From: Cymodocea nodosa
Lineage: Eukaryota > Streptophyta > Magnoliopsida > Alismatales > Cymodoceaceae
Length of the DNA: 64,000 bases
Direction of reading: 5' to 3'
NCBI GenBank assembly: GCA_036874045.1
Contig: CM072341.1
Span: 14,086,501 to 14,150,500 of the forward strand
A model generated the notes under the pieces. The model was not told where the DNA came from, searched no databases, and saw only the letters and a program-made list of their open reading frames with translations. Made by a program: the position numbers and the translations under genes. Of this stretch, positions 24,707-38,712 are shown one piece after another (position 1 is the first letter of the stretch; the number at the start of each line of letters is the position of its first letter).

Positions 24707-25498
24707 AACACCAATCAATAGTATCAACCATCGCATGCTTAAATTTCACCGCCTCCGAAAAAAAAAATATAGATACCACCCAATAGTAATATTTTATTTG
24801 GTCAAGTGGTAGCACGCAAATTTTCAGTAGTTGGATGTGAAAATCTCTCGCCGCGTGGAGATTCTCCGTAGCTTAGTCCATCGAGATTTCGATTATTTTT
24901 CGGTAACAGAGTAAGTGTTCCCTGTTATTAATTTTTTTTTTTTCTCATAATGGATCGATGGAAGGGTATTTCCGTAACTTCAGCACGAATTCCACGTTTG
25001 ACGCGTAAAGGCCGTCGCCATCGTCTCCGCCCGCCATTGACCGACGCGTACGCCTACCCGAACAACTCCGTTTCCAACTTCTCGACGAAGAAGAAGAATA
25101 AAAGAAAGAATCCACGAGAAAGAACGACGACGACACCGATGATCCAATCTGCTTCGAACGAGGAATTGCTTGATAAATCGAAGGATTTGTTTTTCCATTT
25201 CTTGACAGATACAAAAGGGTAAAGAAAGATAGAGTGGGAGCTGGAGTCAACGTCAGCAAAGCAGGTGGTGGAGCCGATCACATACGACTTCTTCTTCTTC
25301 TATGATGTTATGCAGAACAATATATTCACAGGAAAACACGATTTCTAGGGTTTCAATTCCTGATTGGACAAGGTGGAGGGAAGTGCTGGTGCAGGCGTTG
25401 GTGCCGTGGATTTCGTTCCTTCCGGCTTCTTCCTGTTCTGCTGTTGCTGTTTTTGTTCTCGGTGGTGGTAGTTGCACTGGAACAAGGTAGGGCGAGAG
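24707..25498 (+). promoter_or_regulatory. Upstream region and probable 5' UTR of the PSK SIMULATOR-like gene
   Basis: From about 24840 the composition changes from AT-rich to CpG-richer, as is usual near plant promoters and leaders. Several open frames here on both strands (for example 24950-25222) show no known domain and are probably chance. No TATA box was chosen with confidence. A 62-codon upstream ORF is listed separately. Confidence 0.4.
25302..25490 (+). other. Upstream ORF (62 codons) ahead of the PSK SIMULATOR-like start
   Basis: Starts with two adjacent ATG codons at 25302 and ends 8 bases before the main ATG at 25499. If the leader is transcribed from upstream of 25302, this uORF would lower translation of the main frame. 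The peptide (MMLCRTIYSQENT...) has no domain I recognise. Whether it is transcribed is unknown. Confidence 0.35.
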
Positions 25499-28400
25499 AT
25501 GGGGTGTGTGTGTTCGAGAACGGTGAGGGAGGATGACATGGACGAGCTTTCCTTCGCCCACTATGCGGTAGGGTGTAAGACGGTAGGAAAGGGGCACGAT
25601 TCCGGGGAGCTTGGATTTGTGGCGGATGCCAAGCCCAACAAGGTCAGACCTTTTCCTTTCTCGTAACAGAGCAATCAAAAAAATCATATTTTTTGTGTGT
25701 TTGCGCTGTTTCGTTTTGTTTGGTTGAATCTTAATGCCTTTGAATTGTGATTGCTCTCTTGTGGAGACTTTTGATTGCATAGCTATGGCACGAGGTATTT
25801 CTCTCCTCGGCTCCGGCCGAGGGTGATTGTCATTTTGCCTAGCTTATCGTCTTTGGTGTGCCAGTTTATTTCACAGATGAGAAGTCCTGAATTACAATAA
25901 GCCGTCAGCGTTCGGATGCCTTGTTGTATTGCCATATTCAACCCCTATGTGCATACTTCATATCTGCCATATTGTTGATTCGTTGAAGTGTAGCTTCAGT
26001 GAAGCTAGGACTTGCTCATCACTTGGGATTCATGGAGTCCTTACTATGAGAAGATTTAAGGAAGAAAAACGTTTTCTGGTGGCATAAATTTTCTTTGACA
26101 AGTTTCGTTGATAAGATCAATGGAAATAATAGCCCAGGAGAATGGCTTTTTGTTGTGGTTGTGATTTATAATTGAAAACGCTGAATGGTTGCAAACAGAC
26201 CGGGTGATCAGCGTGATCTGGCAAGAAGCTATCGAGTAATCTACTTCTCAAGTTTTCTATCATATTGTTCTCTGGTGATCCAGTAGCAAATTCCTCCAAA
26301 TAAGTCCTCAAACTTGTCATTGGAGGAGATATGGGATTAAATATACTGCTGTTATCACCCTAGGAGAAATTTCAGCAAAAGCTCTAATTGTTAATAAAAA
26401 TTAAGTTAGTCATATTAGTGCAATCGACCCTGTGATTTGGGTGCAATGCTTCAAATGCTATTTCATTAGTTTGAGACAATGTTTGCCTCTGATGACTGGT
26501 TTTCCACTTCTAGCTTCACAAATATCTTGTTTGTCGTAATCATGATAAGGAGACCAAAAGCCTTTTTCTTGATAGCCAGAAGACTGACTTGATATAGTAT
26601 GTGGTGGTTTGACATCATTCTTCATTATTTCCATTGGGATTTTTGTGTTCTTGCTTCCTTGGGCATTTTGATTTGTACGCTTTAATGTAAAACCTTTAAT
26701 GTTCAATGATAAGTGCAAGCTTTTCTGCCTTCTTCTAGGTCCCAGAGAGCTCTCTTTTGGATAAGGCTGTTGAAGTGTTGGATACACTTGGAAGTAGCAT
26801 GTCAAACCTGAACCCAAACAGTGGGTTTTTATCAGGAGTTGCAGGTCGTGGAAATAAAATAAGTATTTTGGCATTTGAGGTTGCCAACACAATTGTCAAA
26901 GGCTCCAACTTGATGAACTCTCTTTCAAAGGAGAACATTCAATTCTTGAAAAATGGCATTTTGCCTTCAGAAGGCATACGGCAGCTTGTATCTACAGATA
27001 AAAGGGAACTGCTAATAATTGCAGCCAATGACAAAAGGTCTCTTTCTCAAGTTTTATTCACTTAACTATTGTGAGATGCCAAACATGAGGCTGAAGGTAT
27101 TAAAATTGAAGGTTTTTTTATAACCATGCATATTTTCCTTTGGCAGGGAGGAATTTCATGTATTTTCCACAGAAGTAGCCAGATTTGGAGATCTGTGCAA
27201 AGATCCAGAATGGCACAATTTGTCTCGGTATTTTGAAAAGTAAGGTAGATATTGATTATTTCCTTGGGGTTTGCCTCTAATATTTTCTTTGATAACTGTT
27301 ATAATGTGGCAATCTTTGTAAACTATCAGATTGGATTCTGATCCAACACCTAGAGAAAAACTAAAAGAAGAAGCTGAAGCAACCATGCAACAACTGGTCA
27401 TCTTGGCTCAATACACTTCCGTATGTCTGATAACACTTCTTGGCCTGATTGGCTGTCATTTTATTTATTGCGTGATTTTCTTTTTAGACGGTTTATTCAG
27501 AAATCTGTTTCTACTTGTACAGGAGCTGTATCATGAACTCAATGCACTGGACAGATTGGAACAGGATTTCAAACGAAAGCTTCAGGTTGAAGAATTAGTT
27601 CCTCAATTTCAAAGAGGTACAGGGCTACCTTGTTATGTTATTTACTTATATAAGTTGAAATGTCTCTCTTTTGAGCATTAAAATTGTTTTTATAAGAGAG
27701 CTCCGTAGTTAGGTAAATTTAGATAATTTCATTTTTATTATGAATTAAGGCTACTTTTGCAACAATAGAAAATAGATAAGTTTCCCTTCAATTTTCCCAT
27801 AGGATTATCTATTAAAATGTCTGTCATTCAATGAATACATATGATGCATTTTCATTGAATTTTTGGTGTTTATTAACTATAACTATAAAATATCAACTCG
27901 AACTGGTATCTTGATAAGAATTACCAGTCCATGCTCATATATGGATGGATTAGCTTTTCATCACTTAGACATGTAGCAAGGCCTACACTTGTGATGGTAT
28001 TAGGTTAGTAATCTATGATTATGCCTTTTTCATAACTGTAAGTTTGAAGCCGAAGAAAATGCAAATAACTTGACAACTTGAAATATATTAAAGTTGAGCT
28101 AGTGCTCATTGTGGTCTATGCACATGTCTTGTCTTTGGAGTACAAAACTTATTTTACATTCTATAACAGAATCCATGTAAGAGTAAAGTGTGATTGATGT
28201 GGTGTAAGGTGGGAAACACTCTATCACAGAAATTCCCCAGGTTGAAAATCATGGAAAAAGCTGGTGGCAAAGGGACCTTGACCAGCTCTATTATCATGCC
28301 AAAAATAAATATATTATGTAAAGCCATTTTTAGTTTCTATTTGGCTAAATACGGTACAGTTTTGAATTCTTAGGCATCGTCTTAAGGCATTTTGCAAGCT

Positions 28401-31400
28401 GACATTTTCTTGATTGCTATTTGCAGGGGACAGTATGGTGATCTTACAAAATGAATTGAAACAGCAGAAAAAGCTTGTAAAAACTTTGAAAAAGAAGTCA
28501 CTTTGGCTTAGGAACGTGGAAGAGGTATTTTTATGGATCATGTGTTTATTTTCATAATTAGATGTTCTAGTTAATGAAATCATGCATGCTTTTGAATTGC
28601 ATTCTTAAGTATGAATAAAATGAGGATTATTCCTTACATTTTGGAACTACCTTCATTTTCATTGAGAATGAAAAAGTAACTCTAGAGATGTGGCTTTTTG
28701 TGCTCATCTTGTGTATGCATTTTGTAACACCTTCACGACAACACATATTTAGAACATCTATTTATACAATCAAGCATTAGCGTTGTATACCACAAAAGTA
28801 TAGCTCCAAGCATGCAAGCTATATATAATGTGTGGGTGCTGAAGTAGTTTGTTAGTTATCTTACACGTTTAATATTCATGTTAATGCAAATGACAATTGT
28901 AGTGTAGTTGACTCACAGGTCACTATTAATATTTTTTTTGAAACACACTCACTGTTAATATCGTTGATTTTCAATTTATATCAAGCATACCTTTCATCTC
29001 AAACACTCTACAAATGAAAGTAATCCATGGTGCAACAGTAATGTCCCTTTTTATGAACTGGACGTCCTCACTGCATGTAGGAGTAGGGCTGCTTAAGCAT
29101 GGATTTTCCCTAGTGCATGCCATTATTGGGAGACTCATAATGAGGCCATATCAAAATGTCCAGAAACATAAAATGAGTTCAACATCTTACTTTGCTTGGT
29201 CTTCCTGGGGTGTTGTTTTAGCCTTGCAAGCTAAATTATACAAGTGATGGAGTATAATGTTTGCTGTGTTTTTGAAAAATCTCTTGTTGATACCTTTTCA
29301 TTTTTTATGTTTCTTCTAATTGTAGGTTGTTGAAAAACTGGTTGAAGTTGTTGTTTTTCTATACAAAGAAATCTTGAATGCGTTTGATCTTTCTGGTATG
29401 TTCTATTTTTTTTGATGGTTTGTTGACCATATATTCTTATCTTTTTCTACGACTCAAAAAATCTCTTCTTTTTCTTTCAAACATTTTTTCACAAGTTACC
29501 ATTTGATATCAATTTTAGATTTTGCATTTGCATACACCATCATAGTGATGTGGCACATTTACTTTTGGTGAGATTCATCTAATTTATTTTTAAAAATATA
29601 GAAAGAAAATGTATTTGACTGTCAATTTGCACAAGCTGGTATTTTTATTTTGGAATTGTCTTTTCAAGGTATCTACCAACTTGATTTATCTTCTATGTTT
29701 TGCTTTAGTGATAAAATCTCACATATGATAAGAAGAGAAGCTATCTGACCCGTAAATAATTCCATGTGAAAAAATATTCAGTTGCCCAGGGCCACAAAAG
29801 GCTTTGATTAGGTTTTTTGTCCATATTCAAGAGATACACTGAAGATGTTAGAATAGTTGCTATTACTGTAGGTATAATTACTTGTTTAGAACTCTATAGT
29901 TTCAATTTAATAAAAAGCTAGCACAATCTTGTCAACATAGACGCAGATTCCAAATGAGTGCCTAGTATGATCATGTTTGTGCTAATGTCTGATTTATGAT
30001 ACCCAATACATAGGGTTTCCTACCATTGCCGTATTGTATTGATATTCTACATATATGATGCACGAACACCATTCTTTTGCTGCCGTTACATATTTTTGTG
30101 ATGAATCATAAATGTGCTTTGCTATTCAACATTTGATGCATGTATGATGTATTAATCTCTTAGTTATTAACATACTATAGTTGGTGTTTTAACTTGATTG
30201 TCACTTTTGGTTGCTTATTAATTATTTTATAAAAATCTTATAACTGATATATGTACTTTAAACAATGAGTCATATTCATATCTGTGCGACATATTCTTAG
30301 CATTAGAAATAATACTTGTACTCGTATCTGTGTCATTTAATTTAAAAATTTGAGGTATTGGTATCTGTGCCCATATCGGTACTAATATCTGTATTGGTAC
30401 CTAGGCAACATAATGTCTAATTGTTATATTTTTATATTTTTTATAGGTTCTAATCTAATTGAAGGGAAACCAATACATAGCCGGCAAAGTTTGGGTGTTT
30501 CTGGCCTTGCACTTCATTATGCTAATGTTATCAATCAGATCAACAATATTGTAAGTATTATAGCTCATTATGGCTAATTATGTCGTGAAACAATAGTTTC
30601 CAAATGGTTGCAGGCCTTTGACTGAATTTACTTTTTCCATCACTAATGGGGTCATTTGTACTTTTCATGGTAGTGTCTTTAGAAACCAAGTGAAATATAT
30701 GTGCAAATTGTATCTAGGAAAGTAATTTATATTCAACATAAATTATTTAATAAATATTGTAAAAAATTTGTTTGTGGAAGATATAAATAATAAAAACATG
30801 CTTTCCTAAAACTATTTCCAATATTTTGGTCTTCAATTCTCTAGCTTCTCTTCTTATAGTTTTAATATTAGTGACTATTCTTTCATACATGTCCATTATA
30901 ATATCAATATATCTAATTGACACTCTTCTTTCTAAAACCTACCACAATAAGTTTCTTGGTATTTTATCATAAGTTTTTCTAAATAAAAACCATATAGAGG
31001 TCCTTTTTCTTCACTATATAATTTTCTATTAGTTATCTAAGTAAATGAATAACTTTTATTGTAGACCTACTTGGTATAAACTTAAATTGATTTTTTGTAA
31101 TTTTAGTTACATACGTTAGTCTTTGCTCAATTATCTTTTCCCATGATTTTATAGTATAACTCATTAACTTAATACAACGATAATTGTTACAATTTTGTTT
31201 GTCTCTATTATTCTTAAATATAGGTATTGAAATGTTCTTTCTCTATTAAACTGCATCTTTGTTGTCTTTAAAAGTATATTAATAAGTTTAATTTATCACT
31301 TAATCTTTACTTCACTCATACATTTCTATACTTCAATAATAATACCATCTAGTCTAATAGTTTTCTTATATTTTATTTTCTTAATAACTTCTTCTACCTC

Positions 31401-34400
31401 TAAACCATTAATTTTTCTAAAATAATTATAGTTTTTATTTTTTGTACAACTATCCAAATTTTACATGTAAATGTTTCTTATGATAGATTCATCGAAGAGT
31501 TTACTAAAATACTTATGCCATCTATCTTTTTATTTATTTTCTTTTGCTAAAGATTTACCATCATCATTCTTAATACGCTTGTCTTAAATTTCTAGATTTT
31601 CTTTCTCTAGCCTTAGCCAATTTATATATTTTATTTTCTCCTTATTTTGTGTTTTAATTATCATATAATTCTTTATGGACCTTATTTTTAACTTTACTAA
31701 CAATTTTCTTAAAATTCTTTTAACTTCTACTTTTTTTTATTTTCCTCATTTCTACATTTGTGATAAATTTTATAGCATTCTTTTTTTCTTTTATTATCTT
31801 TTGTACATCTTCATTCTATAACTAATTTTCTTTACTTAGTAGAATTATCTTGAAGACTCTCCTAAAATTTTCCTAGTAATCTTTTTAATACAAGTAGCCA
31901 TTTCATTTCAAAGTTTATTTACCTCTCCATCTTGTTTCTATATTCTTTCTTATAACAAGTTATCTCTAAATGTTTTTTTTTTTTTACCTTTTAAATTCCA
32001 CCAACTAATTCTTGAATTCTTATGTACTTTAAATTTTTTCTTCTTAATATTGATATTAACATTTAATACTAACAATCTATATAGTGTACTTAAGTTTTTT
32101 CTTAGAATAAATTCATAATTTTTACACATTTTTTGATTTATTTTTCTAGTAAGTAAAAAATTTATTTAACTAGCATTTGAACCACTTCTAAAAATAATTA
32201 AATGTTCTTCTCTTTTCCTAAAATAAGTGTTAGCTATTAAAATGTTACAAGTTGTGCTAAAGTTTAGAATTAAATTTCCTTTTTCATTTCTATTTTCAAA
32301 ACCAAATCCTTTATGATTTCTTTCATATCTTATATTTCACTTTCCTATATGACCGTTTATATCCCTTTTATTGAAGAGCTTTTCATTAGTAAGCCATGAA
32401 TTAAATTATCCAAATTTTTTCAAAATTTCTATTTAATAATTTCTCCTAGACCTATTTATGGAGCATATGCATTAATTATATTATCCCATTTCCTATCACA
32501 AGTTTAATTATTATAATTCTATCCTTATTACCTTAATAACTTCATCTCTTAAACTTTTATCAACTACTATTATTTCAACTTCATTTATATACTTATCTTT
32601 TTAATTATCTTTATTTATATATTATCTCTTAAATTTTTCTGTTTATCTGTACAGTCTGATTTGGGTCTGGAGTTCCTGAATTTTCAGGTTCTTGCTTAAT
32701 TTCTGCATCTCTTCTAGTAGGTGTTGTCTGAAACTCCTGTTCCTTATCACCATGGTTGTTATCTTCTCCAGTAGACGAGATAGAATCTCATATTCTAAAA
32801 CCTTTAACACCAATTCTATATCCCACAAAAATTCTCTTTCTTAGTTTTGTGTCTAATTTACCATTATTTATATAATAATAGGCTGGACAGCCAAAGACCT
32901 TTAATTTGGAATAGTCAGCAACTCTTCCCAACCAAATTTTATAGGGAGTTTTGTCCCCAATAGCTCTGGAGAAACTTCTATTGGTGAAGTATACAGCTGT
33001 ATTGACAGTCTCAACCCAAAAAAACTTAAGGAGACCTACATTTGAAAGCATGCTACAAGCTTTTCCAAGTAAGGTGTGGCTTAGATGTTTAGCTACTCCA
33101 TTTTATTGTAGGATATCTCTTACAATCCTATGCCTTGAAATTTCAACATTACTGTAAAAATCATTGAATTCTTTGGAGCAGAATTCAAGTCCATTATCAG
33201 TTCTTAGGTACTTCACTTTTCTTTCAACTAATGACTTCCACTCCTTGAAATACTTGAATGCCTCATTCTTGTGCTTCATGAGATAAATCCAAGATATTCT
33301 AGAAAAGTCATCAATAATAGAAAGAAAGTACCTAAAGCCACCAAAAGATGATTATTGGGTAGGCCCCCAATAATCAGCATGCATGTAATCCAAAGTCCTC
33401 TTAGTTGATCATTCTCTCTTTCCAAATTGCACCCTTCCAAAAATGCAATGTTCACACAAACCAACATCTGAAATTTTTTGGCCATTGAGGAATCCTTACT
33501 TGCTAAGATGTTGCAGCATCTTCTGTCCAAGATGACCTAACTGCATGTGCTAAAGTTGTGTGTCAACATCAGAATCTGAGATAGAGGTTGTTGCAACAGC
33601 AATTGTAGTTGTTGTCCCTTGTAAAATATACAAGAGACCTGATTTCTTCCCTTTTATAACAACCATATCTTCTTTTGAGACCCAAAGGGTCCCATCACCA
33701 CTAGAGTACTTATAACCCTTATTATCAAGAGCTATAAGAGAAATAAGGTTTTTACCTAGTTTGGGAACATGCCAAATCTCTTCCAAGGTTCTGATTACTC
33801 CATCATGCATTTGGATTTGAATTGATCTAACTCCAACCATTGGCCAAACATCATTGTTAGCCAAAGCAACTATTGCTCGTTCAACTTCCTTATAAGTGAC
33901 AAACCACTCCTTATTCAGAGACGTGATGAGATGCCTCTGGGTCTAATATCCAAGCTTGAGTTGAATAAACTGCTCCTTATTAGGAGACATGTGATGAGAT
34001 GCCCCTGAGTCTAATATCCAAGTTTGAGCTGAATATAGACTGCTAGAAATAGATAGGGCCACATCAACTTCATATGAAGAATTTTCTTGCACCACTGTGG
34101 AAGCTTGTCCTTTAGCCTTCATCCTTTAAACTTCAGTTTGGACAGTTCTTCTTCTAGTGTCCACTTTCTTTGTAATAGTTGTATACATCCTTAGGATTTG
34201 GGGCTCTTCCCTTGGACTTTTCTCTTCCCTTTTGCTTAGTAGACTTTTCTAGACACCCTCTGTTGAATCTAAAAATAGTCAACCCTGTTGCAACACCATC
34301 ATTGTTGATGTTGGCTGCCAAATGTCACAACTCTCTAGTGTGGAGACATGAGTATACTTCTTTCAAGGTAATGGACTCCTTCCCAATAACAAAAGATTAT

Positions 34401-37400
34401 ACAAAGTTCTCAAATGATTGATGTAAAGATATAAACAACAACAAGGTTGCATCTTTATCCTCAATATTCACATCTATATTCCTCAACTTCATAAGAAGTG
34501 TATTTAACTAATCAAGATGTTGTTTTAAAGGCGTATCTTCATTCATACGGAGTGAGAACATCCTTTGCTTCAACAATAGCTTGTTGGTCAAGGACTTGTT
34601 CATGTAGAGACCCTCCAACTTCACCCACAATCGAATAGTAGTGGTCTCATCAGCAACCTCCACTATTACTTCATCTGCCAAGCATAAAAGAATGGTTGAA
34701 TGAACTTTCTCATCTTGAGAAGCTAACTCAGCTTCTCCAATATCTGTTGGTTTAGGATTAACAAATGGGGTCCAAATGCATTGTTGTTTCAATAATGCCC
34801 TCATTTTGATTTGCTATAGGTTGAAGCTATTCTTCCTAGTAAATTTATCTATCTTCATATTATGTGAAGACATCAAAACAAACTAAAAAGACCAAATAAA
34901 TGAGGGGATGACTAGAATCTCAGCTCACAAACCAGAACCACCTCTCCACAGAATAAACAGAATGATTCTCCTCTCCTTTCTTGCTCTGATACAACTTTAT
35001 AGAGATGATAGGATCACAAATAGGAGAGAAAAGCATTCACCAAATGATTTGCATACACTCAAAAACACAGATTCACGTGGTTCACCAAATGGCTACGTTC
35101 AGGATTGGGGAGGAGGTGGTGATTCTCACTATTCAAATGGTGTTACAAAAGAGATTTCAAAATTGGATATCCAAAGTTAAAGTTATGGATCAGCCTCCAA
35201 TAGGGAATGGAGTGGTTAATAGCTGGAAGACTAGGACTACCCACAACTCCTCAAGTAAACCTGTCAATTGGGCTGGGCCCAACCATGCCAATCTGGTCTA
35301 ACATGGTTAAACCATGTTGTTGACTAGCACAATATAGTTTTTTGAGCTATAATGGGCTACCATTCGGTGGAACTGGATCATGCTATCATTACTTGGTGTG
35401 ACCACATAAGTCAACATGATATGAGTGGGTTTTTCTAAAATTAGTTTACTACTAGACCACAAATAGTATGCTGAAAACCTTTACAAAACTTATTTGTTTT
35501 AATTTTGATATGGCAAACCGTAAAATTGGTATGTCAAATCCATAAAACTTAAGAATATGTACTAAGTTAAATATAACATTTATAGAATAATATATTGATT
35601 TTGTAATTCAATATGTTAAAAAACACAACTCAACATAGTCAAGTCATACCATTGATTGACATGGCACAAATTAGCTGCCTTCTTTCTTCCTTGATGCAAC
35701 ATGATTCTAGCTTGACACAATGTCAATCAGGTTATGCAGACACGACACAACTCAGTTGACATCTCTATTGTCAAGTATGTAATATGGTTGTCATTAAATG
35801 TGTTTGATTTTCTAAATGCACCATCTAAGTGGACTTCAATGGAATAATTGAATAATTTATCACCATTAGTCTTGTTGAGGCTTCAATGTGAAGAATTCCT
35901 GTGTTGATAATCAAAGGCATCAATGATGAATAATAGCTTTAGTAATTTTTGGATGCTACTAGATGTGTTGATGGTGTCCATGTGAACATTTCTTGTGTTG
36001 TTTTTTTTTTAATCTTGATTGTTATTCCTTTTCTACTGAAAATCTTCTTTTCTTTGGTTCTTTGAAATTATGTGAAGTTGTTCAAGTTTTATGGAATAGA
36101 ATGAAGCTGATCTTAATTATGTAATTATATAGGATTTGGTTTTGAAATAGAATGCAAGTGCTTCAATCTTTTGATTTGGATTCTAGTTTTGTAAGATTTG
36201 ATGAAGTGTTGCTCTTACAGATTTGGAAGTATTTTGTATGGGAATTGAGATTTGTTTCAATATTGGTGGCCTTTTTTGGCATAACACAACAAAAGCTGGA
36301 CATATTGAGTTGTTCTCTTAGGACACATTTGGATCCACTTATTCTAGCCTGCTTATTTCATGATAAGCACTTAATTACAAGAAGCTCTTCCAAATGTAGT
36401 TTTGTAAATTGCTTATCCAAATAAGCTGTCAGCAGCTCATCAATACAATTTGGAACTTTTTTGTTAAGCTTATTCCAGCATCTTACCAATAGGCTTCATA
36501 TTTCCGTATCTTGCTTTTCCAAATTTACCCTTGTCACTAAATTGAAGTCTGAAGAAAACATCACTACAATTACAAAATTGCCCTTGTCTGTTTTCCCTAA
36601 TTCTCCAACCATTTCCTTGTCACGCCTCTCCCTCTTGAACATAAAAGGTGGAAACCACCACCTCCTCCATCAACTTTTCGTAGATTGATGAGAAGATTAG
36701 ACAATGTTAGGAAACAAAATCAATGCTTTTAGGGGTTAAGATCACTTGCAGGGAGGTGGACTGCAATGGCTAGGTTTGTCACTGGGTGATTCTATGAGGG
36801 ACATGGGATGGGCAAGGAGTTCGCTGGATTGATTGGAGTTAAGATATTTGAGAGGTGTGTGTGGCAAGTCTTCAAAGAGTTCCTCAATTGAGGTTGCTAG
36901 TGAGTGCTCTTTTCTCAGTCCAAGGGGAAGGATAGGGACAAGGTGGAGAGCGAGATACAGAATTATCCCTTCAGATCCATGGATTCCTTGATGTTTAGGG
37001 ATTTAGAGGGTATATTGATCATTTAAGTTAGAATGTATAGTTAAGTTGAATGAAATAAGTTATGTTTTCATTTACTTCCAAATAAGCTTATTTCAATAGA
37101 CACAATAAATACTGAACAATATAACTTATGGATAAATGAGCTTGTTACAATAAGTTGAAATACAATAAATACATGCAAACACAACCTTAGTAATATAGCT
37201 TAGTATGTGGAATCATGCTTGTTAACAACTTAACATTATATAAGGTTCTTGCTTGTTAATGTATACTTCATTGATTTACCCTATTCAAAACATTTGTATG
37301 TGGTTAGGTTTCTCGGCCTATGGTCCTGCCTCCAAATACAAGGGATACATTATATCGTTCACTGCCACTTGGTGTAAAAGCTGCATTGCGTTCCCGCTTC

Positions 37401-38712
37401 TTGTCATTTCACATTGATGAGGTATTTTCTCCCAGTAGTTGAGACTAATGTTTGAACTTGGAATTTTTAGAATGAGTAGGTCTCTTTTTCAGCATGTTAA
37501 GGATGCTCCGAATGATTTAAAAGCCTAAAAATGCTGAATAATTTTTACTAGGAAATTACAGATCATTTATTAAGAACCCACTGACATGAATTTTATATAC
37601 ACGAATTTGTATGTGTGTGTGTTTTGGCAATTTCAGTTTTTTCAGGATACAAACTGAATCAATCAATTAACCACAAATTACTTGGATAATTTTACTAAAG
37701 ATCTCGGATGTACATTTTTCATCACCTGACCATTTGCAGTTTGCAGCTTACAGTTCCCCTGATCAAAGCTGAGATGCAGAAAATCCTTCAATGGATATTT
37801 CCCATGGCTGACCATACAATAAAGTAATACATCAATCTTTTGTCAGCCTCGTTTTCTTTAGATAGAAATGGCAGTTAATTTTCTCTTGTTCCTGTACAAT
37901 CTTCTTTTTCTAATCCTTTTTCTTGTTTCATATTGCAGGGCACATCAAGGTTTTGGTTGGGTTGGGGAGTGGGCTAATATGGGGTGAGCTTAACATTCCC
38001 TTATAATTTAAATTGAATTTCAAAAGAACAGAAACATACAAAAGAATTTTTTATTTATCTAAGCTATTTGTTAAACCATTTTTTGGCTTCATCGGTGTGT
38101 TGGTAACACTTACGATTTATATGAGGCAACACTTTCTATCTATGATTTTTTTCCAAATTTTCATCAGGAGCCCATCTAACAAACATTTGATTCCTTTGCA
38201 GGGTCGACTCTAACAGGAAACCCAGTCAGTCAAACAGTGCGTTCCGCATTCAGACACTTCATCATGCAGACAAAGAGAAAACAGAAGAGTACATACTGCA
38301 GTTGGTGGTCTGGCTTCATCATTTGGTGGACCAGGTGAAAAACAAAGGATACGGATTCAATCCTTCCAAGCCCATCCATTTAGTGCATGGGAAGTCGCCA
38401 TCATCTTCTCCAGACAATAGCAACGGTGGCACAGCGAGCACTAAGAAAGCAGCCATTTTGCAGCTCTCTTGGGAGGACAGACAAATGCTTGAAAGCGTAT
38501 CGCACAAGAGGCTGGTGTTGGTACGAAGCAAAAGCCATAATTTCTTAAATTCGAAAGATAACCACGGTGGGAGAAGGAGCAGGAGCACCGGCAGTTCCCC
38601 TACAAGGAAATCGAGCAACACCTTGCCCTCTCAGTTCAGAGGGATAGACGTGTTGGATGTAATTGACGGAGTAGATACGCTTGAACCCTTTGATGGGGCT
38701 TTTCGTAAGTAG
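25499..38712 (+). CDS. PSK SIMULATOR-like protein (DUF3475 + DUF668), 12 exons, 579 aa
   Basis: Exons: 25499-25642, 26739-27037, 27147-27239, 27330-27420, 27523-27616, 28427-28524, 29326-29395, 30447-30550, 37308-37421, 37747-37823, 37939-37983, 38202-38712. All have GT-AG borders and the sum is in frame. The start MGCVCSR fits an N-myristoylation signal (Gly2, Ser6, with nearby Cys). DUF3475 begins around residue 80 (RGNKISILAFEVANTIVKG). It is followed by CKDPEWHNLSRYF, ELYHELNALDRLEQDF and ILQNELKQQKKLVK. DUF668 covers LGVSGLALHYANVINQI to AHQGFGWVGEWANMG, then HHADKEKTE-YIL-LVVWLHHL. The Ser/Lys-rich tail is variable. Family members promote growth downstream of the peptide hormone phytosulfokine, together with brassinosteroid signalling. 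Intron 8 is 6.8 kb and filled with mobile elements. An alternative last splice (38704 to 38944) would swap the final residues RK for PI. Confidence 0.93.
30770..32640 (-). mobile_element. RTE-clade LINE relic (endonuclease and reverse transcriptase) in PSI intron 8
   Basis: Read on the minus strand from high to low coordinates. Endonuclease C-terminal phrases come first (HKGFGFENRNEKGNLIL, ILIANTYFRKREEHLI, about 32170-32340). The linker follows (IYKLAKARERKSRNL, about 31570-31630). Reverse transcriptase comes last (NNYRCIKLMSYTIKSWEKIIEQRL, TKNQFKFIPSRSTIKVIHLLR, KKDLYMVFI, about 31020-31200). These are the plant RTE signatures (YRGIKLM, QFGFMPGRST, LHMVFIDLEKAYD). It is old, with stops and frame changes throughout. 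It lacks the first part of the endonuclease and the catalytic end of the reverse transcriptase. It lies antisense to the host gene. Confidence 0.8.
32641..35303 (-). mobile_element. Ty1/copia relic: LTR, primer-binding site, gag, integrase
   Basis: On the minus strand a 298-bp LTR lies at 35006-35303 (TGTTAGACC... to ...GATCCTATCA). A primer-binding site of the initiator-Met tRNA type follows (GTATCAGAGCAAG, about 34980-34995). Then come a gag (UBN2-type) stretch at 34508-34804, a pre-integrase/protease-side region at 33550-33864 (WHVPKLGKNLISL), and integrase to its C-terminal part at 32788-33051 (YKIWLGRVADYSKLKVFGCPAY, KLRKRIFVGY). The relic is broken in several places. I recognise no reverse transcriptase and no second LTR. 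It abuts the RTE relic at about 32640. Confidence 0.8.
36321..37186. mobile_element. Tourist-like (PIF/Harbinger) non-autonomous element, 866 bp
   Basis: Ends are inverted: GGACACATTTGGATCCA at the left, and GGTTGTGTTTGCATGTA reading inward from the right. They are flanked by TTA at 36318-36320 and 37187-37189. Subterminal AAGCTTATTTCAA-like and AAATAAGC-type phrases also face each other. A (G)GTGTGTTTGGAT-like terminus with a TTA duplication is typical of Tourist MITEs. No transposase is encoded. A 75-codon frame at 36461-36688 is probably chance. Confidence 0.6.

Noticed and set aside
24945-25780. Several open frames on both strands around the PSI first exon
   Set aside because: They are shadows of the leader and first exon; only the frame starting MGCVCSR joins onto a conserved protein by splicing.
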